Part shown: in pieces, positions 15,721-24,755 of the stretch | Layout: every line of letters starts with the position of its first letter | How positions within the stretch are numbered: position 1 is the stretch's first letter | Assembly (NCBI RefSeq): GCF_009707955.1 | Contig: NZ_WMDQ01000016.1 | Location: 1-64,000 of the forward strand | Length of the DNA: 64,000 bases | DNA from: Flavobacterium sp. LC2016-13 | GTDB taxonomy: Bacteria > Bacteroidota > Bacteroidia > Flavobacteriales > Flavobacteriaceae | Direction of reading: 5' to 3' | The notes under the pieces: generated by a model | What the model was told of the DNA's origin: nothing | Database searches by the model: none | The model's input: the letters and a program-made list of their open reading frames with translations, nothing else | Made by a program: the position numbers and the translations under genes

Positions 15721-16767
15721 TTATTCCATCGAAATTCTTGCCATAATTGGGTAATGATCTGAATTTTCGAAATCAGAAAAACTTTCAAATTGTTTTACTT
15801 TCATTTTACTGTCTGAAAAGATATAATCAATCCTTGCAGGATAATAACGGAATTTATAAGTTGCACCAAAGCCTGCTCCTGCTTCTTCGAAAGAATCTTT
15901 GAGTTTACCTTTAATGCTTCGATAAACATATGAAAACGGACTGTTATTCATGTCTCCACAAATAATAATCGGGCTTTTGCATTGTTTAATATTTTCTTTA
16001 AAAATTTCAGCCTGTTCTTGCTGCTGTCTAAACCCTTTACTGATTCTGCTATAAATCTGCTGTGATTTTTGCTGATTCACATTATCAATGTCATTTGAAA
16101 TCTTGTCAACATCAGGAGAAATCTTGATTGATTGCAAGTGCATATTATACACTCGAATAATATCTTTCCCGCGTTTTATATCAGCATAAATTACGTTGTT
16201 ATCTGAATTAGGAAAAACAATATTTCCTTCGTAAAGAATAGGAAACTTAGAAAAAATAGCCTGTCCGGTTTTAATTTGATTTCCATCAATAAAAATATAA
16301 CGGTGCGGATATACTTTTAAATCTAAATGAGCTGAGTTTGAATATTCCTGAATGCATAAAATATCGGGATCTTTTTCGTCTATAAACGTTTTAATATTTG
16401 ACGGAATATCATCTCGGTCTAACCACTTGAAAACATTAAAAAGACGCACATTATAACTCATTACTGAGAAATCTTTTTCGTCCTTAACATATTCTTTTTG
16501 AGAGAATTTATAAAATTTACTGATAAACGTAATTCCGGTTAGCAATACCAGACCAGATAAAATAAGGCGCTTTTTAAACTGAATTGCCCAAAACATAAAG
16601 AACAACCCATTCAATACAAAAAATGCCGGCATAAAGAGCGTAAGCACCGATAAAAGCGGAAAACTTTTAGGTGCCAGAAAAGGTAAAATATAGATACTAA
16701 AAGTCAGTACAGTTAATACTATATTCAGAAAGAACATTATTTTATTAAACCACGAAAGGTTTTGCAT
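15721..16767 (-). CDS. Endonuclease/exonuclease/phosphatase family membrane protein
   Basis: 348 residues. Three hydrophobic segments in the first ~100 residues anchor a C-terminal EEP hydrolase fold. The domain shows MSYNVRLFN with its metal-binding Asn, ILCIQEYS with the Glu, ICGDMNNSPFS, and SDHYPIMA at the end, so all catalytic motifs are present. The substrate could be a nucleic acid, phospholipid or nucleotide and is not evident. It is co-directional with the rhomboid 19 bases upstream. Confidence 0.9.
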   Translation of the reverse strand: MQNLSWFNKIMFFLNIVLTVLTFSIYILPFLAPKSFPLLSVLTLFMPAFFVLNGLFFMFWAIQFKKRLILSGLVLLTGITFISKFYKFSQKEYVKDEKDFSVMSYNVRLFNVFKWLDRDDIPSNIKTFIDEKDPDILCIQEYSNSAHLDLKVYPHRYIFIDGNQIKTGQAIFSKFPILYEGNIVFPNSDNNVIYADIKRGKDIIRVYNMHLQSIKISPDVDKISNDIDNVNQQKSQQIYSRISKGFRQQQEQAEIFKENIKQCKSPIIICGDMNNSPFSYVYRSIKGKLKDSFEEAGAGFGATYKFRYYPARIDYIFSDSKMKVKQFESFSDFENSDHYPIMARISME

Positions 16768-16786
16768 GTTTTCTTTATTACAAGGA

Positions 16787-17650
16787 TTATTTTCCTGCTT
16801 TAAACAAAAATTCTTTTTCTTCTTTAGTCAGACAATCATATCCTGACTGGCTGATTTTATCCAAAATTTCATCAATTTGCTGTTGTGTTTTGTCTTTCGC
16901 AACAATTTTTGATATTGGTTTTTGCGTAGGTTTATTGTAATTCTTGTGAACTTTTTTGAAAGGGGTCGATGGTGATTTTCTGAATAGATTTGTAAAAAAA
17001 TCTAATGTTTTAGAAACTATTATGCTCAAATCGGTTCCGTTTTGAAGCAATTTAATAAAAATAAAACCAAAAACAGCACCCGCAAGATGCGAAATGTGAC
17101 CGCCTGTGTTTCCCATGCGAAACTGCATTAAATCTAAAATTAGAATTACTGCCGTAAGATGCCACAATTTTACATTTCCAATTAATAACAAACGAATATT
17201 CATTAATGGCTGATACGTCGTAGTTGCAACCAAAATTGCCATAATTGCAGCCGAAGCACCAACTATTGAAGCAGAATAATTTAAAAAATAATAGCTTAAG
17301 GCGAATATTACACCGGCAAAAATGGCACTCAGAATATATAATCCTAAATATTGTTTTTGTGTAAAGTATGTTAAAAACAAAGTACTCGAAAAATTAAGTA
17401 CCATCATATTAAACAGCAAATGCCAAAATCCGTCATGAAAAAAAGCATACGTTAAGAATGTCCAGGGTTTAAATAAAAAAACCTGCGGATCTGATGATAA
17501 AGCTAACCAACTTGGAAAATCAAATTGTCCTACTGAAAATTGGTAAAAAAATATCAACGAAATTACAAAACAAGCTATGTTCCAATAAATGACGCGCATT
17601 GCAATTCCACCTAACTTATATTGTAGTTTTAAATCATCCAGAATATTCAT
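16787..17650 (-). CDS. Rhomboid intramembrane serine protease with C-terminal extension
   Basis: 287 residues with about six membrane segments. The catalytic serine is in GASAA (Ser133) and the histidine is in GGHISHLAG (His188). HDGFWHLLFNM at 72-82 is the usual loop/TM2 motif. The last ~80 residues are a soluble, charged tail ending in a short helical motif (DCLTKEEKEFLFKAGK) that resembles the DUF6576 tail seen on Bacteroidota rhomboids. Probably cleaves membrane proteins near the outer face; substrates unknown. It lies between a second rhomboid and the EEP protein. Confidence 0.92.
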   Translation of the reverse strand: MNILDDLKLQYKLGGIAMRVIYWNIACFVISLIFFYQFSVGQFDFPSWLALSSDPQVFLFKPWTFLTYAFFHDGFWHLLFNMMVLNFSSTLFLTYFTQKQYLGLYILSAIFAGVIFALSYYFLNYSASIVGASAAIMAILVATTTYQPLMNIRLLLIGNVKLWHLTAVILILDLMQFRMGNTGGHISHLAGAVFGFIFIKLLQNGTDLSIIVSKTLDFFTNLFRKSPSTPFKKVHKNYNKPTQKPISKIVAKDKTQQQIDEILDKISQSGYDCLTKEEKEFLFKAGK

Positions 17651-17664
17651 AAAAGCTTTTTTTG

Positions 17665-17682
17665 ATCCCGAAACTTCGGGAT
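17665..17682. repeat. ATCCCGAAACTTCGGGAT palindrome
   Basis: 7-bp stem with a 4-base loop between the two rhomboid genes. It is one of three related CCGAAnnTTCGG palindromes in the window (also 26838-26854 and 51672-51687). Confidence 0.55.
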
Positions 17683-17705
17683 AATTAATTACCTAAAGTT
17701 AAAAA

Positions 17706-18455
17706 TTAATTCCAACGGTTCTTATTAAACTGATTTTTTTTCCAGTACCACATAATTAAAAATCCAAATATTGCGCCTCCAATATGTGCATAATGTGCTA
17801 CTCCATCTTCGACTCCTAAGAATGAATTTCCAAGAATTCCGAAAAAACCATCATACAAAAGCATATAAACGGGAACAAAATATTTGGCCTTAATTGGAAT
17901 TGGAATAAACATGATACCCAATTCTGCATTTGGAAACATAAAAGCAAAAGCTACCAATAAACCATAAATTGCTCCAGATGCTCCTACAACGGTTCCATAA
18001 TAAGCCGAAAAAAGATGTTTAAGTTGTGATGCACTTAAAAGTTCGTTCCAACTTTGATTAATTTTACCCTGATCTACAAGTTGCAAAATTTCGGTTTTAT
18101 TAAATCCATTTGCAACCAACGTATTTATTGCATCCTGAAAAAAATAATAATTAACCGCATAATTTATTAAAGCAGCACCTAAACCACATGAAATATAAAA
18201 AAACAAGAATTTTTTACCACCCCAAAAATGCTCCAAAGTTGAACCAAAAGAATATAAGGCAAACATATTAAAAGCAATATGCATAACACTACCATGCATA
18301 AACATGTGTGTTATAGGCTGCCAAACCCTAAATCCTGGATTTTCAGGAAAAAACAGCGCAAAATATGTATTTGCAACCGGCACTAAATTACAGCCAATAA
18401 AAAATATAATATTGATTATCAATAATTGTTTTACTACGGGAGTTATTTTCATCAT
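17706..18455 (-). CDS. Rhomboid family intramembrane serine protease
   Basis: 249 residues, polytopic. Catalytic Ser160 in GASGAIYG and His224 in AHIGGAIFG. HGSVMHIAFNM at 54-64 fits the family. A loop of ~50 residues between TM segments (105-150) is longer than in E. coli GlpG. Its start overlaps the mutL stop by 4 bases, so the two are co-translated. Substrate unknown. Confidence 0.92.
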   Translation of the reverse strand: MMKITPVVKQLLIINIIFFIGCNLVPVANTYFALFFPENPGFRVWQPITHMFMHGSVMHIAFNMFALYSFGSTLEHFWGGKKFLFFYISCGLGAALINYAVNYYFFQDAINTLVANGFNKTEILQLVDQGKINQSWNELLSASQLKHLFSAYYGTVVGASGAIYGLLVAFAFMFPNAELGIMFIPIPIKAKYFVPVYMLLYDGFFGILGNSFLGVEDGVAHYAHIGGAIFGFLIMWYWKKNQFNKNRWN

Positions 18456-20356
18456 ATGGCAAACTTTTTATCTATATCTTCAACACGCATTGTGATAAAG
18501 GTTGGTTTTTGAAAAGGTGAAATATTAGGATCTTTGCAAGCAAACAAACCGTTTACTAGATTATCTTGTTCTTTTTCGGTTAAATATGATCCTGTTTTAA
18601 CCGCTAAACTTTTTGCCATTGATTTGGCTATTGTATCATTTTGACTGTAACTGCTTGCCGGAATTCCGTCTTGCAAATCACTCAGTAATTGCTCGATTAC
18701 CATTGAAACTTCGCTTTCCGTAATATTTACAGGAATTCCAGAAATCACAATATGATCAGTTTGTGCTTCATCAAATACAAAACCTGTTGTTTCTAAGGAA
18801 GGTTTCAGTTCTTCGATTAATGTCATTTCATCTGAAGAATAGAATAAATTCAACGGAAACAACAATTGTTGACTTGAAGCCTGGTTAACAGTCATATTCA
18901 ACAAAAATTGTTCGTACAAAATACGCTGGTGCGCTCGTTGCTGATCGACAATTACCATTCCTGATTTTATTGGCGAAACAATATATTTTTTATGAATTTG
19001 ATATGTTCCCTGACTTGCCTGCTCAACTTCATTATCATTAAATAAAGACGATGTTACTTCTTCATTTTCGAAGGTAAAAGGTGAACTTTCAACACTTTCT
19101 GTATCTAAACCTACATACAAACTTTCCCAGCTTGCTGTTGGCTCTACTCTTTTTGAATATCCTGAATAAGAATTAGATCCTGAACTAAATCCTGAACCTG
19201 AGCCAGATCCCGAACTTGCTTTTGAATAATGCTGATTGGTTTTATCATCAGTAAAAGGATTAAAATTTCCATCAACCTGAATTGTTGGCGTTTCTCCTTC
19301 TAAATCTTTATAATGATATGGTGTATCTAAATTAGCATCGCGATCAAAATCTAAAACCGGAGCCACATTAAACTGCCCCAAACTATGTTTTATCGAAGCT
19401 CTTAAAATAGCATATAAAGCCTGTTCATCATCAAACTTAATTTCTGTTTTTGTTGGATGTATGTTGATATCGATTGTATTTGGCGGAACCTGCAGATATA
19501 AGAAATAACTTGGTTGTGAACCATCTTTCAAAAGTCCGTCATAAGCCGCCATTACTGCATGATGCAGATAACCGCTTTTTATAAAACGATCGTTTACGAA
19601 AAAGAACTGCTCTCCCCTATTTTTCTTGGCAAATTCAGGTTTACAAACGAATCCCTGAACATTAATAATCTCAGTATCTTCGTTAACGGGAACTAATTTT
19701 TCATTTGTTTTACCTGAAAAAATCCCCACAACTCGTTGGCGATATCCTGCAGCAGGCAAATTATACATTTCACTTCCGTTATGATAAAAAGTAAAATGAA
19801 TATTTGGATGCGCCAAAGCAACACGCTGAAACTCATCCATAACATGGCGAAATTCAACTGTATCTGATTTTAAGAAGTTACGACGGGCGGGAATATTAAA
19901 AAATAAATTTTTAACTGCAAATGAGGTTCCTTTTGGCAAAACGGCCACTTCTTGCGATACAAATTTACTTCCTTCAATTACAATATGCGTCCCCAGTTCT
20001 TCCTGATCTTGTTTGGTTTTCATTTCCATGTGCGCAATTGCCGCAATAGAGGCTAATGCTTCTCCACGAAAACCTTTTGTAGATAATGAAAATAAATCTT
20101 CTGCCTGGCGAATTTTTGAGGTTGCATGGCGTTCAAAACACAAACGCGCATCGGTAACGCTCATACCTTTTCCATTATCAATAACCTGAACTAAAGATTT
20201 TCCTGCATCTTTAATAATTAATTTAATGTCGGTTGCATTTGCATCAACAGCATTTTCCAGCAATTCTTTGACTACCGAAGCGGGTCTTTGAACCACCTCT
20301 CCAGCGGCAATTTGATTAGCAACGTGATCAGGAAGTAATTGAATGATACTCGACAT
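18452..20356 (-). CDS. mutL: DNA mismatch repair protein MutL
   Basis: 634 residues. The N-terminal GHKL ATPase is intact: ELLENAVDANA at 31-41, DNGKGM at 60-65 and TKGFRGEALASI at 93-104. A Gly/Ser-rich linker lies near 381-400. The C-terminal dimerisation domain has DQQRAHQRILYE at 471-482 where endonuclease-type MutL proteins have DQHAxHERxxxE, and the C-terminal CPHGRP motif is replaced by CKDPNISPFQKP. The nicking site may thus be weakened or lost. It couples mismatch recognition by MutS to repair. Confidence 0.95.
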   Translation of the reverse strand: MSSIIQLLPDHVANQIAAGEVVQRPASVVKELLENAVDANATDIKLIIKDAGKSLVQVIDNGKGMSVTDARLCFERHATSKIRQAEDLFSLSTKGFRGEALASIAAIAHMEMKTKQDQEELGTHIVIEGSKFVSQEVAVLPKGTSFAVKNLFFNIPARRNFLKSDTVEFRHVMDEFQRVALAHPNIHFTFYHNGSEMYNLPAAGYRQRVVGIFSGKTNEKLVPVNEDTEIINVQGFVCKPEFAKKNRGEQFFFVNDRFIKSGYLHHAVMAAYDGLLKDGSQPSYFLYLQVPPNTIDINIHPTKTEIKFDDEQALYAILRASIKHSLGQFNVAPVLDFDRDANLDTPYHYKDLEGETPTIQVDGNFNPFTDDKTNQHYSKASSGSGSGSGFSSGSNSYSGYSKRVEPTASWESLYVGLDTESVESSPFTFENEEVTSSLFNDNEVEQASQGTYQIHKKYIVSPIKSGMVIVDQQRAHQRILYEQFLLNMTVNQASSQQLLFPLNLFYSSDEMTLIEELKPSLETTGFVFDEAQTDHIVISGIPVNITESEVSMVIEQLLSDLQDGIPASSYSQNDTIAKSMAKSLAVKTGSYLTEKEQDNLVNGLFACKDPNISPFQKPTFITMRVEDIDKKFAI

Positions 20357-20516
20357 TAAAAAATTGGGGTTTAGGTTTATGCTTTGATTTTAGTTAACTT
20401 GTTGTAAAAAGCTCAGATTGATAGTGTTAATTCCTGACTGATTTTTTAAACCAACATGTACAAATTTAATGAATTTCTGTTGGGTTTCAGAACTTCATCT
20501 GTCATAAAAAAAACAA

Positions 20517-20550
20517 AAAACCTATACTATTTTTACACAGTATAGGTTTT
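20517..20550. terminator. Bidirectional terminator between ribH and mutL
   Basis: Perfect 12-bp stem AAAACCTATACT / AGTATAGGTTTT with a 10-base loop. A and T runs flank it on both sides. It ends the ribH transcript on the minus strand. Confidence 0.8.
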
Positions 20551-20573
20551 AGTATTTTTAAAACGATTGTGTT

Positions 20574-21146
20574 TTATTCTTTTTCGATTTTTCGTGGAGT
20601 TTCTTCAATTTGAATTGCACCAGAAACCAATAATGGTTGATTGAAAGGATGTGACATTGAAGCTTGTTGACGAATATAAGCCATTTTTATGGCTGCAATT
20701 GCCGCTTCAGTTCCTTTGTTTCCGTGAATTCCTCCACTTCTATCAATAGATTGTTGCATGTTATTATCTGTTAATACACAAAAAATAACCGGAATATCAG
20801 TTTGAACATTCAAATCTTTAATTCCTTGTGTAACGCCTTCGCATACAAAATCAAAATGTTTGGTTTGTCCCTGAATTACACATCCAATAACAATAACTGC
20901 ATCAACATTTTGTGTCTGCAACATTTTCTTTGCACCGTAAATTAACTCAAAACTTCCTGGAACATTCCAACGGATAATTTGTTGAGCAGGAACATCACAA
21001 TCAATTAAGGCATCAAAAGCGCCATTGTAAAGTCCTTCGGTTATAGTTTCGTTCCACTCAGAAACAACAATCCCAAATCGAAAGTCTTTCGCATTTGGGA
21101 TCGTGTTTTTATCGTATTCTGATAAGTTTTTATTTTCAGTAGCCAT
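20574..21146 (-). CDS. ribH: 6,7-dimethyl-8-ribityllumazine synthase
   Basis: Riboflavin pathway enzyme that condenses ribityl-aminouracil with dihydroxybutanone phosphate and assembles into a hollow capsid-like shell. Motifs: VSEWNETI near 29-36 (substrate-binding Trp-Asn), GSFELIYGAKKM, GCVIQGQTKHFDFV with the catalytic His, and GGIHGNKGTEAA. The last ~20 residues are an acidic/basic tail. At 190 residues it is slightly longer than average because of the N-terminal extension. A TAGTTTTG promoter element lies at 21202-21209. Confidence 0.95.
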   Translation of the reverse strand: MATENKNLSEYDKNTIPNAKDFRFGIVVSEWNETITEGLYNGAFDALIDCDVPAQQIIRWNVPGSFELIYGAKKMLQTQNVDAVIVIGCVIQGQTKHFDFVCEGVTQGIKDLNVQTDIPVIFCVLTDNNMQQSIDRSGGIHGNKGTEAAIAAIKMAYIRQQASMSHPFNQPLLVSGAIQIEETPRKIEKE

Positions 21147-21201
21147 CTTTAATATTTAAGATTTTAGAGTTCAGATTTTAGATTTCAAATCTAATGAACT
21201 A

Positions 21202-21209
21202 CAAAACTA
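21202..21209 (-). promoter_or_regulatory. -7 promoter element for ribH
   Basis: The minus strand reads TAGTTTTG, an exact TAnnTTTG about 55 bases upstream of the ribH start. Confidence 0.5.
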
Positions 21210-21215
21210 ATATTT

Positions 21216-21995
21216 TTATTGCGCTAATCCAATCAATACATCAACAGAAGCTGCTTCCGGAGTTGCATCGAAGTTTTCTTTAATATCTGTAAAATACTTT
21301 AAAGCATCTTCTTTTTGACCTAAAGCCAGCGCCGTTTTACCAGCTTTTAATAAGAAACGAGGCGTTGTAAAGTCATTTTTGTTAGACTCAGCAGCTTTTA
21401 CATAATAGTCTAAAGCTTCTTTTTGTTGATTTTTTTGAGAATAAGCATCTCCAATTGCACCTTTTGCCAAAGCACTTAAAATTAAATCTTCAGATTTAAA
21501 ATCTCCTAAATATTTAATTGCCTCATCAAATTTACCAGTATTTAAATAAGCCATACCAGCATAATAGTTCGCTAAGTTTCCAGCATCTGTTCCAGAATAT
21601 TCGTCAGCAATTTTAATGAATCCGAATTTACCTTCAGAACCATTCAATGCTAATTTATATAATGAATCGCTTGCTACGCCATCCGTCGCTTTTTGAAAGT
21701 TTTGTTGAGCAACAAACATTTCGTTTGCAGCTTCATCTTGCTTAGGAGCTTCGATAAATTTTTGGTAAGCCAAATATCCAATAGTCGCAACCGCAATACC
21801 AGCAACTAAACCAATAATGATTTTTTGATTTTTAGCAACCCAATCCTCAGTTCTTGAAGCAGTTTCATCTAATTTTGAAAAAACACCAGCTGTTGTGCTG
21901 TCTTTTTCATCAATAATTACCTGTGTTTCTTCATTTACTTCTTTAACTTCCTTTTCTTTTGGTGCTTTATATCCTCTTTTATTGTAAGTAGCCAT
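21216..21995 (-). CDS. Membrane-anchored tetratricopeptide repeat protein (YfgM-like)
   Basis: 259 residues. A charged cytosolic N-terminus (1-57) is followed by one membrane segment (about 59-77) and a periplasmic set of TPR-like helices. These resemble the Tol-Pal/YfgM group that helps periplasmic chaperones at the SecYEG translocon. The exact role is not provable here. A TAnnTTTG promoter element lies just upstream. Confidence 0.83.
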   Translation of the reverse strand: MATYNKRGYKAPKEKEVKEVNEETQVIIDEKDSTTAGVFSKLDETASRTEDWVAKNQKIIIGLVAGIAVATIGYLAYQKFIEAPKQDEAANEMFVAQQNFQKATDGVASDSLYKLALNGSEGKFGFIKIADEYSGTDAGNLANYYAGMAYLNTGKFDEAIKYLGDFKSEDLILSALAKGAIGDAYSQKNQQKEALDYYVKAAESNKNDFTTPRFLLKAGKTALALGQKEDALKYFTDIKENFDATPEAASVDVLIGLAQ

Positions 21996-22017
21996 TTAAA
22001 ATTAATTTAGTGAACGG

Positions 22018-22025
22018 CAAAAATA
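22018..22025 (-). promoter_or_regulatory. -7 promoter element for the TPR gene
   Basis: The minus strand reads TATTTTTG, an exact TAnnTTTG, 23 bases upstream of the start codon. Confidence 0.55.
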
Positions 22026-22221
22026 AAATTTTTATTGAAACTGAAGTAAAAAAAATCAATTTTATATCTATTTAATATAAAATATTTTATTAAACAGAAA
22101 TTTCTTCACTCATAATAAGAAAATAATTCATCTTCAAGTACTCAAAAAGCCTCTTTTATGAATATTTTTCAATAATTTGCACTCTTAAATTTCAACAAAA
22201 TAATAAGATCAAAGTATATAA

Positions 22222-22779
22222 ATGAATTTAAAAGCAGGGGAAGTATTAATTCAGAAAATCGAACACACTAAAAAAATACCTTTTAGACTTGAAGATTTAG
22301 CCACGATACCTGTTTTTACTTTTATATTTACAATATTAATAATCCTATTAACCCCTTCTAAAAACATCAAAATTAACAACTACGCGGAATTATATTATTA
22401 TTTCATCATTCCAATTCTTATATTTTTCTATCTGCTTTTAACAGTAGGAAGAATCTTTATTAGATGGTTAAAAACTAAAACAACAGATTTCTTCTTAACA
22501 AATCAAAGAATAATTTTTTGTGACTCGCATTCTCAAATAATGAATAAAAGCTTCGAATTAGAAAACTTAATTTTAAATTATAGAGAAAAAGCAAATGATT
22601 ACGGATATATTATTATTGGACAACCAGAATCAATAGCAACAAGTTCTAATAATTTATTTATGACTCATGTTGGAATTAATTTTTTTGAAGATAAAAATAT
22701 AATGTATAACATTCCAAAAGTAAAATCTGTTTTTGATTTAATAATAAAAACAAAAAGTAACCTTATAAAAAACAAGTAG
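22222..22779 (+). CDS. Membrane protein with PH-like domain, hypothetical
   Basis: 185 residues. Two hydrophobic segments (about 28-45 and 62-82) are followed by a soluble domain starting KTTDFFLTNQRIIF, the strand pattern of bacterial PH domains (bPH2/YdbT-like). Role unknown; bacterial PH domains often act in envelope stress or membrane tethering. The gene stands alone between the divergent TPR gene and recF and is very AT-rich. Confidence 0.7.
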   Translation: MNLKAGEVLIQKIEHTKKIPFRLEDLATIPVFTFIFTILIILLTPSKNIKINNYAELYYYFIIPILIFFYLLLTVGRIFIRWLKTKTTDFFLTNQRIIFCDSHSQIMNKSFELENLILNYREKANDYGYIIIGQPESIATSSNNLFMTHVGINFFEDKNIMYNIPKVKSVFDLIIKTKSNLIKNK

Positions 22780-22792
22780 CAATCCAAAATCG

Positions 22793-22800
22793 TAAATTTG
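22793..22800 (+). promoter_or_regulatory. -7 promoter element for recF
   Basis: TAAATTTG is an exact TAnnTTTG, 43 bases before the recF ATG. Confidence 0.55.
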
Positions 22801-22843
22801 CGGGCTTTCTTTTTTTTAATATTATCATGAGGGTTAATCTAAA

Positions 22844-23923
22844 ATGCATTTAAACAAAATTTCTTTATTTAATTATAAAAATTTCTCCGAAGCGAGTTTT
22901 GATTTCGACATCAAGATCAATTGTTTTGTTGGCAAAAACGGAATTGGCAAAACAAACGTGCTTGACGCAATTTATCATTTAGCTTACGGAAAAAGTTATT
23001 TTAATCCGCTTGCGGTTCAGAATATTAAACACGGAGAAGAGTTTTTTGTTATTGATGCCGAATTAGAAAAAAACGACAGAACAGAACAAATTGTTTGCAG
23101 TTTAAAAAAAGGACAAAAGAAAATCCTGAAAAGAAATGGCAAAGCTTATGATAAATTTTCAGACCATATTGGTTTTATTCCGTTGGTTATCATTTCTCCG
23201 GCCGACCGCGATTTAATTGTAGAAGGAAGCGAAACGCGCCGTAAATTTATGGACAGTGTAATCTCGCAATTAGATTCGACTTATTTGCATGAACTCATTC
23301 AATATCAAAAAGTAATTGCGCAGCGAAATGCACTTCTTAAGTATTTCGCCCTGAATCATGTTTTTGACAATGATACCTTATCTATATATAATGAGCAATT
23401 AAATGTTTTTGGAAAATCTATTTTCGCAAAGAGAAAAGATTTCCTGGAACAATTTATACCTATATTTAATATACATCATCAGGCGATAACGGGTTCTGAA
23501 GAAACGGTGCAATTGGTTTACGAAAGTCATTTATTCGAAAAAGACTTATTGACTATTTTACAGGAAAACATCAACAAAGATCGAGCGTTACATTACACAA
23601 GCGCAGGAATTCACAAAGATGATTTATCTTTTGAAATTGATTCACATCCGATAAAGAAATTTGGATCTCAGGGACAGCAAAAATCTTTTTTGATTGCTTT
23701 GAAATTGGCTCAGTTTGAATTTTTAAAAAAACAAAGCGGCGTAAAACCGTTACTGCTTTTTGATGATATTTTCGATAAACTGGACGAAACCCGCGTGGCA
23801 AAAATCATCGAAATGGTAAATAGTGAAACTTTCGGGCAGTTGTTTATTTCAGACACACATCCCGAACGTACTGAAGTGATTGTAAAATCGACGCATCAGA
23901 GTTATAAAATATTTAATTTGTGA
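22844..23923 (+). CDS. recF: DNA replication and repair protein RecF
   Basis: ABC/SMC-type ATPase that loads RecA at gaps through RecFOR. Walker A GKNGIGKT is at 30-37, the signature motif FGSQGQQKS is near 272-280 and Walker B LLLFDDIFDKLD is near 300-311. At 359 residues it has full length. It stands away from dnaA/dnaN in this genome, which is usual for Bacteroidota. Confidence 0.96.
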   Translation: MHLNKISLFNYKNFSEASFDFDIKINCFVGKNGIGKTNVLDAIYHLAYGKSYFNPLAVQNIKHGEEFFVIDAELEKNDRTEQIVCSLKKGQKKILKRNGKAYDKFSDHIGFIPLVIISPADRDLIVEGSETRRKFMDSVISQLDSTYLHELIQYQKVIAQRNALLKYFALNHVFDNDTLSIYNEQLNVFGKSIFAKRKDFLEQFIPIFNIHHQAITGSEETVQLVYESHLFEKDLLTILQENINKDRALHYTSAGIHKDDLSFEIDSHPIKKFGSQGQQKSFLIALKLAQFEFLKKQSGVKPLLLFDDIFDKLDETRVAKIIEMVNSETFGQLFISDTHPERTEVIVKSTHQSYKIFNL

Positions 23924-24002
23924 TTTCATAAGAAATTGAAAAATGAAAATCATTAATTTAGCCCAAACAAGAATTAAAAAATAACTGCAATAAATACTGA
24001 TT

Positions 24003-24683
24003 ATGCTAACGAAAGAATCATTGCAATTTTTAGACGATTTAAAAAAGAACAACAATAGAGACTGGTTTCAGGACAATAAAAAACGATACGAAATCTTCAA
24101 AAAAGACTACCATCAACTGGTGAGTGATTTTCTGGATGCGATGAAACCGCTGGATCCTTCGTTAGAATTATTAGAGGTTAAAAATTGCACGTTCAGAATT
24201 AATCGTGATATACGGTTTTCAAAAGATAAATCACCTTATAAAGCACATTTAGGTGTTTGGCTTTCGTCTGGCGCAAAAGGTCAGAATCGTTCAGGATATT
24301 ATGTCCATATCGAAAAAGGTGCAAGTTTTATTGCCGGAGGATTTTATTCGCCGGAACCTGATCAATTAAAAAAAGTTCGTAAAGAAATTGCGTTTTTTCA
24401 TGATGATTTAGAAGCTATTTTGACCGATAAAAATTTCAAAAAAGAATTCGGAAGTTTAGATTTCGATGAAAATAATTCACTTAAAAATCCGCCAAGAGGT
24501 TACGAAAAAGAGCATCCGGCGATTGAATTTTTAAAATTGAAGAGCTTTACGGCTACTCAAAAATATGATATTTCTGAAGTGACTCAAAAAGATTTTGTTT
24601 CAAAAATGAGTCAAAAATTAATCGCTTTAAAACCTCTAAACGAATTTATTAATCGCGCTTTAGAAACAGACGAAGAATTTTAG
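24003..24683 (+). CDS. DUF2461 domain protein
   Basis: 226 residues, cytosolic. The family start LTKESLQFLDDLKKNNNRDWF and the RINRDIRFSKDKSPYKAHLG block near 62-81 are diagnostic of DUF2461 (TIGR02453). Biochemical function unknown. It is followed by a 21-bp inverted repeat that probably ends the transcript. Confidence 0.9.
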   Translation: MLTKESLQFLDDLKKNNNRDWFQDNKKRYEIFKKDYHQLVSDFLDAMKPLDPSLELLEVKNCTFRINRDIRFSKDKSPYKAHLGVWLSSGAKGQNRSGYYVHIEKGASFIAGGFYSPEPDQLKKVRKEIAFFHDDLEAILTDKNFKKEFGSLDFDENNSLKNPPRGYEKEHPAIEFLKLKSFTATQKYDISEVTQKDFVSKMSQKLIALKPLNEFINRALETDEEF

Positions 24684-24692
24684 AGATAAAAA

Positions 24693-24742
24693 ACGCCACG
24701 AATTCACGAATTATTTAAAATTAATTCGTGAATTCGTGGCGT
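24693..24742. terminator. 21-bp perfect inverted repeat between DUF2461 and glycosyltransferase genes
   Basis: Arms 24693-24713 and 24722-24742 are exact reverse complements (ACGCCACGAATTCACGAATTA) around an 8-base loop. A-runs flank both sides. A terminator role is likely. The sequence belongs to a vocabulary (GCCACGAATTC, GCCACAGATT) seen at several intergenic sites. Confidence 0.6.
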
Positions 24743-24755
24743 AAAAATTTTACAA

